Shown piece after piece: positions 35,711 to 45,228 of a stretch of 64,000 nt of DNA. The first letter of the stretch is position 1; each line of letters opens with the position of its first letter. The notes under the pieces are model-generated. The model searched no databases and was not told the origin of the DNA. It saw only the letters and a program-made list of their open reading frames with translations. Origin of the DNA: Raineyella sp. LH-20 (lineage in GTDB: Bacteria; Actinomycetota; Actinomycetes; Propionibacteriales; Propionibacteriaceae); assembly GCF_033110965.1 (NCBI RefSeq), contig NZ_CP137003.1, positions 3,410,001 through 3,474,000 on the forward strand, written 5' to 3'. The position numbers and the translations under genes are program-made.

Positions 35711-38629
35711 ATGCGCCTGCCGTCCGTGCTGTCCCGTCCCCGCCCCACCGAACGCCCTGCGACCTCCGGCCACTCCCCGGCCGACCGTTTCGCCGAGGGA
35801 CTGGAGCGGGCGCGGATCGCGGACCGCTACGACACCAGCACGCTGACCCGCGGGCTCTACTCCTCCGACAGCTCGATCTACCGGCTGGTACCGACGGGCG
35901 TCGTACGCCCCCACGACACCGAGGAACTGCGGCAGGTGCTCGCCGCCGCCCGGAGCGCCGGCATCACCGTGACCGCCCGCGGCGCCGGCACCTCCTGCGC
36001 CGGCAACGCGGTGGGTGAGGGGATCGTTGTCGACACGCTCAAGCACCTGACCCGGATCGTCGAGGTCGACCCGACCACCCGCACCGCCGTGGTGGAGCCC
36101 GGCGTGGTCCAGGACCGGCTGCAGAAGGCCGCCGCGCCGCACGGCCTGCGGTTCGGGCCGGATCCGTCCACCAGCACCCGCTGCACGATCGGCGGCATGA
36201 TCGGCAACAACGCCTGCGGCCCCCGGGCGCTGGGGTACGGGCGGACCGCCGACAACATCGTCTCCCTGGAGGTGGTGACCGGCACCGGGGAGACCCTGGT
36301 GCTCGGCCCGGCCGACGACCCGGCCACCACGCCGGTGGCCGACTCCCCCGCCCTGACCGCCCTGCAGAAGCTCGTCGCGGCCAACCTGGCGACGATCCGC
36401 ACCGAGTTCGGCCACTTCTCCCGCCAGGTCTCCGGCTACTCATTGGAACACCTGCTGCCGGAGAACGGTTTCGACGTGGCGTCGTTCTTCGCCGGCACCG
36501 AGGGCACCCTCGGGATGGTGACCCGCGCCCGCGTGCGCCTCGTCAGCGACGCCCCGCACAAGGTGACCGTCGCCCTCGGCTACCCGTCGATGCCGGAAGC
36601 CGCCGACGCCACCCCGCTGCTGCTGGAGCACCATCCGGTCGCGATCGAGGGCCTCGACCGGCGGATCGTCAACGTGGTCGCCGAGCGCCAGGGACCGGCA
36701 GCGGTGCCGGAACTGCCCGGGGGCGACGGCTGGGTGTTCATCGAGATGGTCGGCGATGACGCCGACGAGGTGCGCCGCCGCGCCCAGGCGATGGCCGAGG
36801 CGGCGCTGGCCGCGAACCCGGCCGCCCGCGGCGGCATCGTCGACGACCTGCAGCTCGCCGCCCGGCTGTGGAAGATCCGAGCCGACGGGGCCGGGCTGGC
36901 CGGAGTCGCGTTCGACAAGCCCGCCTACCCCGGCTGGGAGGACTCCGCCGTCCCGCCGGCCCAGCTGGGCGCCTACCTGCGCGACCTGGACGACCTGCTC
37001 CAGCGCCACGGCCTGCGCGGACTGCCGTACGGCCACTTCGGCGACGGGTGCGTACACTGCCGGATCGACTGGCCGCTCACCGAGCCGGACGGTGCGGCGC
37101 ACTACAAGCGATTCATCGAGGAGGCCGCTGACCTCGTCGGTCGATACGGCGGCTCGATGTCGGGCGAGCACGGCGACGGTCGGGCCCGCTCCGCGCTGCT
37201 GCCGAAGATGTATTCCCGTACAGCCATCGCACTGTTCGGCGAGGTGAAGCGGATCTTCGACCCGGAGAACCTGCTCAACCCGGGCGTGCTCGTCGACCCG
37301 GCACCGGTCGAGGCGGACATCCGCGCGGTCGCCGCCGGCACGAGCCCGCTCCGGCGCGAGCACCTGCACTTCTCCGACGAGGCACACCGGTGCACCGGCG
37401 TCGGCAAGTGCATCGCCGACAACACGTCCGGTGGCGGCGTGATGTGCCCGTCCTACCAGGCGACCCGCAACGAGAAGGACTCCACCCGCGGCCGCTCCCG
37501 CGCGCTGCAGGAGATGGTCAACGGCGGCCTTTTCGTCGACGGCTGGCGCTCGGTGGAGGTGCTGGAGGCCCTCGACCTGTGCCTGTCCTGCAAGGGCTGC
37601 CGCCGGGACTGCCCGACCGGGATCGACATGGCCGCCTACAAGGCGGAGTTCCTCGATCACTACTACGCCGGACGGCTCCGGCCCCGCGACCACTACTTCA
37701 TCGGCCTGTTGCCGATGTGGGGCAGGCTGGTGACCAGCATCCCGGGGCTGCACCGGGTCGCGAACGCCGCGCTCGGGCTGAAGCCGCTGGCCGCGCTGGC
37801 GAAGTGGGCCGCCGGGGCCGACCAGCGCCGCACCATCCCGACCTTCGCCGCCGGCCGGTCCACCCGGGCGGCCGGGCGGCTGCTGCACCTCGAGCAGGTC
37901 CAGCGGCCCCGGAAGGCCTGGCACGGCGAAGTGGTGATCTGGACCGACTCGTTCACCGACGTGTTCGCCGGCGGCGCTCTGCCCTCGGTGATCAAGGTGC
38001 TGCTGGACGCCGGCTACGCGCCGCGGCTGCTGGGCCGGGAGGCCTGCTGCGGCCTGTCGTGGATCTCCACCGGCCAGCTCGACGGCGCCCGCTCGCGGAT
38101 GCGCCGGGCGATGGACGTCATCCACCCGATCCTGGCCACCGGCACCCCGGTGATCGGCATCGAGCCGTCCTGCACCTCGGTGTGGCGCAGCGACGTCCGC
38201 GACCTTCTGCCGGACGATCCGCGCACGCCCGCGATGGCCGGCGTGCTCACCCTGGCCGAACTGCTCGCCCGCACCCCCGACTACCAGGTGCCCGACCTGA
38301 CCGGCACCACGATCGTCGCCCAGCCGCACTGCCACCAGTCGTCGGTGATCGGCTACGGCGCCGACGCTGAGTTGCTGAAGCGCACCGGGGCCGAGATCCG
38401 TACGCTCGGCGGCTGCTGCGGCCTGGCGGGCAACTTCGGGTCGGTGACCGGGCACTACGAGGTGTCGGTGCAGGTCGCCGGACACGACCTGCTGCCGGCG
38501 ATCGACGCCGCCGGGCCCGATGCGGTGATCCTCGCCGACGGCTTCTCCTGTCGTACGCAGGTGGCCGACCTCGCCGACCGGACGGCCCTCACCCTCGCCG
38601 AACTGCTGGCGCGGGGCCCCCAGCACTGA
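35711..38629 (+). CDS. FAD/Fe-S D-2-hydroxyacid dehydrogenase (D-lactate or D-2-hydroxyglutarate type)
   Basis: A 972-residue fusion. Residues about 40-520 form a PCMH-type FAD domain and its C-terminal cap (ARGAGTSCAGNAVG, GGMIGNNACGPRALGYG, and SGEHGDGRARS near the end). Then come two 4Fe-4S clusters (CTGVGKCIADNTSGG with MCPSY, and CLSCKGCRRDCPTG) and CCG-type cysteine domains (EACCGLSW, CHQSSV, GGCCGLAG). The size and order match the bacterial YdiJ/D2HGDH group, which oxidise D-lactate or D-2-hydroxyglutarate and feed electrons to the respiratory chain. Monocistronic, with a CAAGAT-like box six bases before the ATG. Substrate uncertain. Confidence 0.9.
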   Translation: MRLPSVLSRPRPTERPATSGHSPADRFAEGLERARIADRYDTSTLTRGLYSSDSSIYRLVPTGVVRPHDTEELRQVLAAARSAGITVTARGAGTSCAGNAVGEGIVVDTLKHLTRIVEVDPTTRTAVVEPGVVQDRLQKAAAPHGLRFGPDPSTSTRCTIGGMIGNNACGPRALGYGRTADNIVSLEVVTGTGETLVLGPADDPATTPVADSPALTALQKLVAANLATIRTEFGHFSRQVSGYSLEHLLPENGFDVASFFAGTEGTLGMVTRARVRLVSDAPHKVTVALGYPSMPEAADATPLLLEHHPVAIEGLDRRIVNVVAERQGPAAVPELPGGDGWVFIEMVGDDADEVRRRAQAMAEAALAANPAARGGIVDDLQLAARLWKIRADGAGLAGVAFDKPAYPGWEDSAVPPAQLGAYLRDLDDLLQRHGLRGLPYGHFGDGCVHCRIDWPLTEPDGAAHYKRFIEEAADLVGRYGGSMSGEHGDGRARSALLPKMYSRTAIALFGEVKRIFDPENLLNPGVLVDPAPVEADIRAVAAGTSPLRREHLHFSDEAHRCTGVGKCIADNTSGGGVMCPSYQATRNEKDSTRGRSRALQEMVNGGLFVDGWRSVEVLEALDLCLSCKGCRRDCPTGIDMAAYKAEFLDHYYAGRLRPRDHYFIGLLPMWGRLVTSIPGLHRVANAALGLKPLAALAKWAAGADQRRTIPTFAAGRSTRAAGRLLHLEQVQRPRKAWHGEVVIWTDSFTDVFAGGALPSVIKVLLDAGYAPRLLGREACCGLSWISTGQLDGARSRMRRAMDVIHPILATGTPVIGIEPSCTSVWRSDVRDLLPDDPRTPAMAGVLTLAELLARTPDYQVPDLTGTTIVAQPHCHQSSVIGYGADAELLKRTGAEIRTLGGCCGLAGNFGSVTGHYEVSVQVAGHDLLPAIDAAGPDAVILADGFSCRTQVADLADRTALTLAELLARGPQH

Positions 38630-39148
38630 CCCGGTCCTCCCGGCACACGGCGTGCCGGGAGCCGGCACCCACTGCCGTCCTGTTCGCCGGTCGGGAACGG
38701 CTCGACGGTCGTCCTCCGTGCCTCCCGTGCCGTCGCCGCCGACCCCGCACCCAGGCCACCTCCCGGACCCCGCCGCCGACCGCGCGACCGGCCGCACAGA
38801 GCGATCGCCAGTCTTTCCGAGCGGTCTGACCAAGATTCACGGGCCAGACATTCCCCTGGCATTGCCCAGGACTTTGGTCAGACCCTGGGTCCGGCGTCGT
38901 TGCGCCGATCGGACAGACCAATGTGACGCGGTTCACGCTCCGGCACGCCTCGCCCGCCGGCCTGTCACGGTCGCCCTAACGTGGAGGAACCGCACGCGTC
39001 ACCGGCCGCACGGACAGCTCCCGAGGCCAACCTCCGACGCCGCGCGGGAGCGTACGTCGAGGTGCGGACGCTGCCGCGTACGCCATCACGTCAGGTGTCA
39101 GGAGGACGGACGAGGGCGCGACTGTCCCCTGACCCGAAGGACCATCTC
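38630..39148. other. 519-bp regulatory region upstream of the acetaldehyde dehydrogenase gene
   Basis: No convincing gene. It holds an 11-bp inverted repeat (GGTCTGACCAA and TTGGTCAGACC) plus a partial third match CAGACCAA (38914-38921), and a TAACGT box (38977-38982) that may be the -10 of the dehydrogenase operon. The open frame extending upstream from the dehydrogenase through 38981 lacks conserved sequence. Confidence 0.6.
38823..38884. promoter_or_regulatory. Paired inverted sites TTGGTCAGACC, probable operators
   Basis: GGTCTGACCAA at 38823-38833 and TTGGTCAGACC at 38874-38884 are exact complements, 40 bp apart. Each partly matches the TnGTnnnACnA pattern of FadR-subfamily GntR regulators. 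No GntR gene is in this window. Confidence 0.5.
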
Positions 39149-40090
39149 GTGTCGAAGAAGTACACCGCAGCGATTGTCGGTTCCGGCAACATCGGTACGG
39201 ACCTGATGTTCAAGCTGCTCCGCAAGAGTGAGCACATCCAGCCGACCCACATGATCGGCATCGATCCGGAGTCCGACGGCCTCAAGCGCGCCGCCCGCGT
39301 CGGCCTGAAGACCTCCGCCGAGGGCGCCAAGTGGCTGCTCGCCCAGGACGACAGGCCCGACTTCGTCTTCGAGGCGACCAGCGCCAAGGCCCACGCGGCC
39401 TGGGCCCCGGCCTACAAGGAAGCCGGCATCCACGCGATCGACCTCACCCCGGCCGCCGTCGGCCCGTTCCTCTGCCCGCCGGTCAACCTCGACTCACTGA
39501 CCGACGTGATGAACGTCAACATGATCACCTGTGGCGGCCAGGCGACCACTCCGATGGTCGCCGCCGTGTCGCGTGTCGTGCCGGTCGACTACGCCGAGAT
39601 CGTCGCCTCGATCGCCTCGAAGTCCGCCGGCCCCGGCACCCGGGCCAACATCGACGAGTTCACCGAGACCACCTCGGCAGCTCTCGAGGCCGTCGGCGGC
39701 GCCAAGAAGGGCAAGGCGATCATCATCCTCAACCCGGTCGAGCCGCCGATGATGATGCGCAACACGGTGTACTGCTCGCTGCCGGCCGAGGCCGCCGAGC
39801 CGGGCGTCACCCAGGACGCCGTCAAGGAGTCCATCGCCCGGATGGTCGAGACCGTCCAGTCGTACGTTCCCGGCTACAAGCTCGTCGCCGAGCCGCAGTT
39901 CGATCACGCGCGTCCGGAGTGGAAGGACTGGGGCCGGGTCACCTGCCTGGTGCAGGTCCGCGGCGCCGCCGACTACCTGCCGGAGTACGCCGGCAACCTC
40001 GACATCATCACCTCCGCCGCCACGCGCACGGGCGACCTGCTCGTCGACCGCATCGAGGCCGGCAAGACCCAGGAAGGGGTGCGGGCATGA
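39149..40090 (+). CDS. mhpF: Acetaldehyde dehydrogenase (acylating)
   Basis: A 313-residue DmpF/MhpF/BphJ-type enzyme converting acetaldehyde, NAD+ and CoA to acetyl-CoA. The Rossmann motif [12 protein letters not shown] is at residues 8-19 and the catalytic Cys is Cys128 in [25 protein letters not shown] and [15 protein letters not shown] are further family stretches. It works as a complex with the aldolase encoded next, channelling acetaldehyde between the active sites. I chose the GTG with GAAGGA upstream; it reads [11 protein letters not shown] as family members do. The aldolase ATG overlaps its stop (ATGA). Confidence 0.94.
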   Translation: MSKKYTAAIVGSGNIGTDLMFKLLRKSEHIQPTHMIGIDPESDGLKRAARVGLKTSAEGAKWLLAQDDRPDFVFEATSAKAHAAWAPAYKEAGIHAIDLTPAAVGPFLCPPVNLDSLTDVMNVNMITCGGQATTPMVAAVSRVVPVDYAEIVASIASKSAGPGTRANIDEFTETTSAALEAVGGAKKGKAIIILNPVEPPMMMRNTVYCSLPAEAAEPGVTQDAVKESIARMVETVQSYVPGYKLVAEPQFDHARPEWKDWGRVTCLVQVRGAADYLPEYAGNLDIITSAATRTGDLLVDRIEAGKTQEGVRA

Positions 40091-41139
40091 GCTCCGCCAA
40101 GCACACGCTGGATCCCAACACGACGTACGCCGCGCGGATCATCGACACCACGCTGCGCGACGGCTCCCACGCGGTCCGCCACCAGTTCACCATCGAGCAG
40201 GTCAAGGACGTCACCCGCGCCCTCGACGCCGCCGGTGTCGACATCATCGAGGTCACCCACGGCGACGGTCTGGCCGGCTCGTCCTTCAACTACGGCTTCT
40301 CCAAGGTCAACGAGATGGACCTGATCGAGGCCGCCAAGGGCGAGGCGAAGCACGCCAAGATCGCCGCGCTGATGCTACCGGGGCTGGGCACCCTGCACGA
40401 GCTGCGCGAGGCCAAGGAACGTGGCATCGACGTGATCCGGATCGCCACCCACTGCACCGAGGCCGACGTCTCGATCCAGCACTTCCAGGAGGCCCGCACC
40501 ATGGGCCTGGAGACCGCCGGCTTCCTCATGCTGTCCCACATGATCGAGCCCGACCAGCTGGCCAAGCAGGCCCGGATCATGGCCGACGCCGGCTGCCAGT
40601 GCGTGTACGTCGTCGACTCCGCCGGCGCGATGATCCTCGACCAGGTCGGCGAGCGGGTCCGCGCGCTGAAGGACGAGCTCGGCGACGACGCCGAGGTCGG
40701 CTTCCACGGCCACCAGAACATGAGCTTCGGCGTCGCCAACTCGGTCTACGCGGTCGCCGAGGGCGCCACCTGGATCGACGGATCGCTCCGCGGCCTGGGT
40801 GCCGGCGCCGGCAACTCCCCCACCGAGGTGCTGGCCGCGGCCTTCGAGCGTCTCGGCATCAAGAACAACGTGGACACCATCAAGATCCTGGCCGCGGCCG
40901 AGGACGTCGCCGCCCCGATCATCCCCCGCCAGCCGATGATGGACCGGGCGTCGATCATCCAGGGGAAGGTCGGCGTCTACAACTCGTTCCTCTTCCACGC
41001 CGAGCGCGCCGCCGACCGGTACGGCGTCCCGGTCCAGGACATCCTGGAGGAGGCCGGCCGTCGTGGCTACGTCGGTGGCCAGGAGGACATGCTGATCGAC
41101 GTGGCCGTCTCGCTGGCGTCCGGCGGCAGCGCGGCCTGA
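40087..41139 (+). CDS. mhpE: 4-hydroxy-2-oxovalerate aldolase
   Basis: A 350-residue DmpG/BphI-type class II aldolase that splits 4-hydroxy-2-oxovalerate into pyruvate and acetaldehyde. The metal/substrate motif [12 protein letters not shown] is near residue 18, the metal His pair in [11 protein letters not shown], and [14 protein letters not shown] follows. It is translationally coupled to the acetaldehyde dehydrogenase, the normal partner. The other genes of meta-cleavage pathways (ring-cleavage dioxygenase, hydrolase, hydratase) are absent nearby. A strong terminator follows. Confidence 0.94.
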   Translation: MSSAKHTLDPNTTYAARIIDTTLRDGSHAVRHQFTIEQVKDVTRALDAAGVDIIEVTHGDGLAGSSFNYGFSKVNEMDLIEAAKGEAKHAKIAALMLPGLGTLHELREAKERGIDVIRIATHCTEADVSIQHFQEARTMGLETAGFLMLSHMIEPDQLAKQARIMADAGCQCVYVVDSAGAMILDQVGERVRALKDELGDDAEVGFHGHQNMSFGVANSVYAVAEGATWIDGSLRGLGAGAGNSPTEVLAAAFERLGIKNNVDTIKILAAAEDVAAPIIPRQPMMDRASIIQGKVGVYNSFLFHAERAADRYGVPVQDILEEAGRRGYVGGQEDMLIDVAVSLASGGSAA

Positions 41140-41230
41140 TCGTCACTGCCTGACCACCGGCTGGCCACCGCGGCCCGATCGCCTCGCTGATCACGACGGT
41201 CCGATCGCCTCGCGATCATGCGCACCATCC

Positions 41231-41261
41231 AGGGGCGCCCGGGTCTCACCCGGGCGCCCCT
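41231..41261 (+). terminator. Rho-independent-like terminator after the aldolase gene
   Basis: A perfect 14-bp stem (AGGGGCGCCCGGGT and its complement) closes on CTC and is followed by TTGTC. Confidence 0.8.
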
Positions 41262-41618
41262 TGTCGCTGTGTCCCCGGACCTGAGCCCCCGGACCTGAGC
41301 CCTCGGCCACTCCGGGTCTCAGCGTCCCTGCGGCAGCCGAGCGCATATCTCGGCAAGCGTGCGTCCCGCCCCCCGGGACCTCACTCCGCCCGACAACCCC
41401 CCGGTGTGCGTAGTACGACGTATCGCGTAGCCTGTTGTCCAACCGTCGGACACAATGTGGCGCACGTCTCATTCCCCACAATGGCGCGGATTGGCGCGCC
41501 TTTCGAACCTCCAAGGAGCCGCTGGGGAGCTCCGGCGACCGCCGATGGCATCGGACCTCGGTCTCGACAGGTATTGTGTGACCCACGGTGCCACCCTGCG
41601 GCACTGTTTCCTGTTCAG

Positions 41619-41636
41619 TGCACCATCGACGGTGCA
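41619..41636. promoter_or_regulatory. Palindrome upstream of the IclR gene
   Basis: TGCACC and GGTGCA flank six bases, 17 bp before the iclR-type start codon. A candidate autoregulatory site. Confidence 0.4.
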
Positions 41637-41653
41637 TCGCCGGAGGTGAATGG

Positions 41654-42454
41654 ATGACAACGGGCCAGCGCGACAGCCGGACTGCCGTCGACAAAGCATT
41701 GGCGCTGCTTCGAGCCTTTGGGGACGAAGTGACGACCGGGGTCGGGGTGAGTGAACTGGCGCGTCGCACTGAGCTCAGCAAGTCGACCGCCTTCCGCCTG
41801 CTGGGAATCCTGGAGCGCAACGGGGCCGTCGAGCGTGCCGGCAGCAACTACCGGCTGGGCCCGATGATCCACGACCTCCCGACGCCCGAGTCCGCGCCCG
41901 AGATCGACATGCTGCGCGACGTGCTCACGCCCTTCCTGTCGATCCTCTACGAGCAGTCCCGACAGACGGTGCACCTCGCCGTCCTGCAGGGCACGGACGT
42001 GGTGTACCTGAACAAGCTGCACGGCTTCCACCGGGTGCCCTCTCCCTCGCGGATCGGTGGGCGGGTGCCGGCCTACTGCACCGGCATCGGCAAGGCGATG
42101 CTGGCGTACGACCCGGTCCTGATCGACCAGGTGTGCAGCTCCGAACTGCCGGCGATCACCCCGCACACCATCACCGACCCCGACAAGCTGCGCCGGCAGC
42201 TGGCCCGGGTCAAGGAGCAGGGCATCGCCTTCGACTTCGAAGAGGTGCGCCGCGGGCTCAACTGCGTGGCCGCGCCGGTGATGTCGCCCACCCACACTCC
42301 GGTGGCCGGGCTGAGCATCTCCGGGCCGGTCGGCAAGTTCGATCCGCGCCGTTGGGCGACTCCGCTGCGCCAGATCTCCTTCGAGGCCTCCAAGGTCTAC
42401 GCCGCCCAGCTGCGGGCCCGCCGCCAGCGGGCCGCGACGGTGAAGTCGGCCTGA
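41654..42454 (+). CDS. IclR-family transcriptional regulator
   Basis: A 266-residue regulator. The winged helix is at about residues 12-70 (VSELARRTELSKSTAFRLLG, then NGAVERAGSNYRLG). The C-terminal effector domain has GGRVPAYCTGIGKAMLAYDP and FDFEEVRRGLNCVAAPV, typical of IclR. These proteins sense small carboxylic or aromatic metabolites and often control a neighbouring catabolic operon. The upstream dmpF/dmpG-type pair is the obvious candidate, although a terminator separates them. GGAGGTGA sits 4 bp before the ATG. Confidence 0.93.
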   Translation: MTTGQRDSRTAVDKALALLRAFGDEVTTGVGVSELARRTELSKSTAFRLLGILERNGAVERAGSNYRLGPMIHDLPTPESAPEIDMLRDVLTPFLSILYEQSRQTVHLAVLQGTDVVYLNKLHGFHRVPSPSRIGGRVPAYCTGIGKAMLAYDPVLIDQVCSSELPAITPHTITDPDKLRRQLARVKEQGIAFDFEEVRRGLNCVAAPVMSPTHTPVAGLSISGPVGKFDPRRWATPLRQISFEASKVYAAQLRARRQRAATVKSA

Positions 42455-42459
42455 GGCAG

Positions 42460-42502
42460 ACGAGGGGGGCTCCGCACCGAACCGGTGCGGAGCCCCCCTC
42501 GT
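42460..42502. terminator. Strong bidirectional terminator
   Basis: A perfect 20-bp stem (left arm starts ACGAGGGGGG) with a 3-base loop lies between the convergent IclR gene and ettA, 6 bp after the IclR stop. Confidence 0.85.
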
Positions 42503-42548
42503 GCGTCGATCGCCGACCTGCGGCGATCAGTGACCTCCGGGCCCGGGG

Positions 42549-44231
42549 TCAGCCACGGGTGAGCCGGCGATGCGTGGTGCGATGCGGCCGTGCGGCCTCG
42601 ACGCCGAGGCGTTCGACCTTGTTCTTCTCGTAGTCCTCGAAGTTGCCCTGGAACCAGAACCACTGCGCCGGATCGTCCTCGGTGCCCTCCCAGGCGAGGA
42701 TGTGGGTCGCGACCCGGTCGAGGAACCACCGGTCGTGGGAGATCACCACGGCGCAGCCGGGGAACTCCAGCAGCGCGTCTTCGAGCGACTGCAGCGTCTC
42801 GACGTCCAGGTCGTTGGTCGGCTCGTCGAGCAGCAGCAGGTTGCCGCCCATCTTCAGCGTGAGGGCCAGGTTGAGGCGGTTGCGCTCACCGCCCGACAGC
42901 ATGCCGGACTTCTTCTGCTGGTCCGGGCCCTTGAAGCCGAAGGACGCCACGTACGCGCGGGACGGCATCTCGAAGTTGGCGACCTTGATGAAGTCCAGGC
43001 CGTCCGAGACGACCTCCCAGACGTTCTTCTCCGCGTCGATGCCGGCGCGGCTCTGGTCGACGTACGAGATGGAGACGGTCTTGCCGAGATCCAGGGAGCC
43101 GCTGTCCGGCTCCTCCTGGCCGACGATCATCTTGAACAGCGTCGACTTGCCGACACCGTTCGGGCCGATCACGCCGACGATGCCGGCGCGCGGCAGCTCG
43201 AAGCCCAGCCCGTCGAACAGCTCTCGGTCGTCGAAGGCCTTGTGCACGTCGTCGGCCTTGAGCACGTCGTTGCCGAGGCGCGGGCCCGGCGGGATGTTGA
43301 TCTCGGAAGTGTCGAGCTTGCGGTTGCGCTCCGCCTCCGCCGCCAGTTCCTCGTAGCGGGCCAGACGGGCCTTGTTCTTCGCCTGGCGGGCCTTCGGGCT
43401 GGACCGCACCCACTCCAGTTCCTTCTCCAGGATCTTGGCGCGCTTGGCGTCCTTCTGACCCTCGATCTGGAGCCGCTTGCGCTTGGTGTCCAGGTAGGTG
43501 GAGTAGTTGCCCTCGTACGGGTGCAGCTGGCCGCGGTCGACCTCGCAGATCCAGCTGGCGACGTTGTCGAGGAAGTACCGGTCGTGGGTGACCGCCAGCA
43601 CGGCGCCCGGGTAGGACTTCAGGTGGCCCTCGAGCCAGGCGACCGACTCGGCGTCCAGGTGGTTGGTGGGCTCGTCGAGGAGCAACAGATCGGGCTGCTC
43701 GAGCAGCAGCTTGCACATCGCGACCCGGCGGCGCTCACCACCGGACAGCACGTCGACGATCGCATCGGCCGGCGGGCACCGCAGGGCGTCCATGGCCTGC
43801 TCGAGCTGGGAGTCGAGGTCCCAGGCGTTCGCGGCGTCGAGCGCGGTCTGCAGCTCCCCCATCTCTGCCATCAGGGCGTCGAAGTCGGCGTCCGGGTCGG
43901 CCATCTCCATGCCGATCTCGTTGAACCGGTCGAGCTTGCCCTTGATCTCGGCCACGCCCTCCTGGATGTTCTCCAGCACGGTCTTGCCCTCGGTCAGCGG
44001 CGGCTCCTGCAGAAGGATGCCGACCGAGGCGCCCTTCGCGATCATCACATCGCCGTTGTCGGGCTGGAGCAGCCCGGCCATCAGCTTCAGCAGGGTCGAC
44101 TTGCCGGCGCCGTTCGGGCCGACCACGCCGATCTTGGCGTCGGGGAAGAACGACATCGTGACATTGTCGAGAACGACCTTGTCACCCAGCTTCTTGCGGA
44201 CGTTGTGCATCGTGCAGATGAACTCAGCCAC
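42549..44231 (-). CDS. ettA: Energy-dependent translational throttle protein (ABC-F ATPase)
   Basis: A 560-residue ABC-F protein with two soluble ATPase domains and no membrane part. The first Walker A is GPNGAGKST (about 38-46) with LSGGERRRVAM. The second is GPNGVGKST with MLSGGERNRLNLAL. Walker B reads LLLDEPTNHLD and LLLDEPTNDLD, and the arm/linker is LEWVRSSPKARQAKNKARL. EttA binds the ribosomal E site and gates the first peptide bond according to ATP/ADP. Start is GTG. It is followed by a strong shared terminator. Confidence 0.96.
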   Translation of the reverse strand: MAEFICTMHNVRKKLGDKVVLDNVTMSFFPDAKIGVVGPNGAGKSTLLKLMAGLLQPDNGDVMIAKGASVGILLQEPPLTEGKTVLENIQEGVAEIKGKLDRFNEIGMEMADPDADFDALMAEMGELQTALDAANAWDLDSQLEQAMDALRCPPADAIVDVLSGGERRRVAMCKLLLEQPDLLLLDEPTNHLDAESVAWLEGHLKSYPGAVLAVTHDRYFLDNVASWICEVDRGQLHPYEGNYSTYLDTKRKRLQIEGQKDAKRAKILEKELEWVRSSPKARQAKNKARLARYEELAAEAERNRKLDTSEINIPPGPRLGNDVLKADDVHKAFDDRELFDGLGFELPRAGIVGVIGPNGVGKSTLFKMIVGQEEPDSGSLDLGKTVSISYVDQSRAGIDAEKNVWEVVSDGLDFIKVANFEMPSRAYVASFGFKGPDQQKKSGMLSGGERNRLNLALTLKMGGNLLLLDEPTNDLDVETLQSLEDALLEFPGCAVVISHDRWFLDRVATHILAWEGTEDDPAQWFWFQGNFEDYEKNKVERLGVEAARPHRTTHRRLTRG

Positions 44232-44255
44232 GAATCACTCCAGCTTTCTCACGTA

Positions 44256-44274
44256 CGGACCCGGACCGGGTCCG
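44256..44274. promoter_or_regulatory. Palindrome in the ettA leader
   Basis: CGGACCCGG and CCGGGTCCG flank a single A, 25 bp before the ettA start. It could be an mRNA hairpin, an operator or a remnant terminator. Confidence 0.4.
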
Positions 44275-44396
44275 GGAGGGCGGGCACGGCGCGAGGGCAC
44301 GCCGTCGCCAGTATGCCAGCGTCCGCGGGGCAGGCCCCAATCCTCGCGCCGCGCTCCGCGGCTCCGACAGTGTGTCCGTGGCTGCTCGGGCGTCCG

Positions 44397-44426
44397 CCGC
44401 CGGGCGGTCAGGCGACCGCCCGGCGG
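44397..44426 (-). terminator. Hairpin straddling the ssb stop codon
   Basis: A perfect 13-bp stem (CCGCCGGGCGGTC and complement) with a 4-base loop contains the ssb stop codon. There is no T tract. Confidence 0.55.
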
Positions 44427-45082
44427 TACGCGTCGACACCGTCGTCGACGGGAAGGTCGTCCGGGTCCCCGGTGAAGTCGTCGTCGCCCGGCCCGGCGAG
44501 CCCCGCGTACGTTCCGGAAGGAGCCGACACGACCGGCTCGGCGCTGGCGTCGGTGACAAGGCCGGTCGGCGCACCGTACGCCGCGGTCGTCTCCTGCTGC
44601 GCGTCGATCCGCACCGGCTCCTGGCCGGTGGCGCCCATGGCGTCGGCCTCGACGTTGGTGGCCTGCGAGTCGTCTGCACTGGCGTCGGCGGTCGCCTCTT
44701 CGGCGGTGCGCAGGGGCGCCGCGGGCCGGGGGCGGCGGACCACCACGACGGTGCCGCGATTCAGGTCGGGACCGATCGACAGCGCCTCGATCTCGTCGCG
44801 GGTCTGCAGCACCCCGTCCTTGTCGGCCCATTCGTGGGTGCGGACCTTGCCGTGGACGATCACGGAGTCGCCGCGGCGCAGGGACTGGAACGCGTTCTCG
44901 GCGAGGCGGCGCCAGCAGGTGATCCGGTACCAGGTGGTGGTGCCGTCGTGCCACTGGCCGTCGCGTTGGATCCGCGGAGTGTGCGCGATGGAGAACTCGG
45001 TGAAGAGGTGCTGTTCCGGGCCCACCATGCGGATCCGTGGGTCGGCCCCCAGATTGCCGGTGAGCGTGATGATGGCGTCCAT
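44408..45082 (-). CDS. ssb: Single-stranded DNA-binding protein (SsbB-like paralogue)
   Basis: A 224-residue protein. Residues 1-110 are an OB fold (MDAIITLTGNLGADPRIRM, TTWYRITCWRRLAENAFQSL, KGKVRTHEW in the form GKVRTHEWADKDG). The remaining half is acidic and disordered. The usual acidic SSB tip (DDDIPF-like) is not at the end; a DDFTGDPDDLPVDD stretch lies inside instead and the protein ends AYRRAVA. Together with its position outside the rpsF-rpsR operon, this suggests a second, SsbB-type paralogue. GGAGGAAAC precedes the ATG. Monocistronic. Confidence 0.88.
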   Translation of the reverse strand: MDAIITLTGNLGADPRIRMVGPEQHLFTEFSIAHTPRIQRDGQWHDGTTTWYRITCWRRLAENAFQSLRRGDSVIVHGKVRTHEWADKDGVLQTRDEIEALSIGPDLNRGTVVVVRRPRPAAPLRTAEEATADASADDSQATNVEADAMGATGQEPVRIDAQQETTAAYGAPTGLVTDASAEPVVSAPSGTYAGLAGPGDDDFTGDPDDLPVDDGVDAYRRAVA

Positions 45083-45228
45083 GTTTCCTCCGGTCGTGTC
45101 TACCCAGGTCGGGAGTGATCTCCCCCGGAGAGTGGGACGTACGGACGCCGATCGGTCGCGACATCGACGGCCTGTGGACAACTCTGCACCGGCCCGCCAG
45201 GCCTGTTGACGAGAGGGCCGGTCGACGG

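Larger units (their letters stand above)
41140..41653. other. Intergenic region before the IclR gene
   Basis: It holds the terminator of the aldolase operon (41231-41261), then a promoter-like AT-richer stretch and a TGCACC-N6-GGTGCA palindrome just before the IclR gene. No gene is supported. Confidence 0.6.

Noticed and set aside
38652-39206. A 184-codon frame in the region upstream of the acetaldehyde dehydrogenase gene
   Set aside because: Arg/Pro/Thr-rich without conserved blocks, and it overlaps the operator-like repeats.
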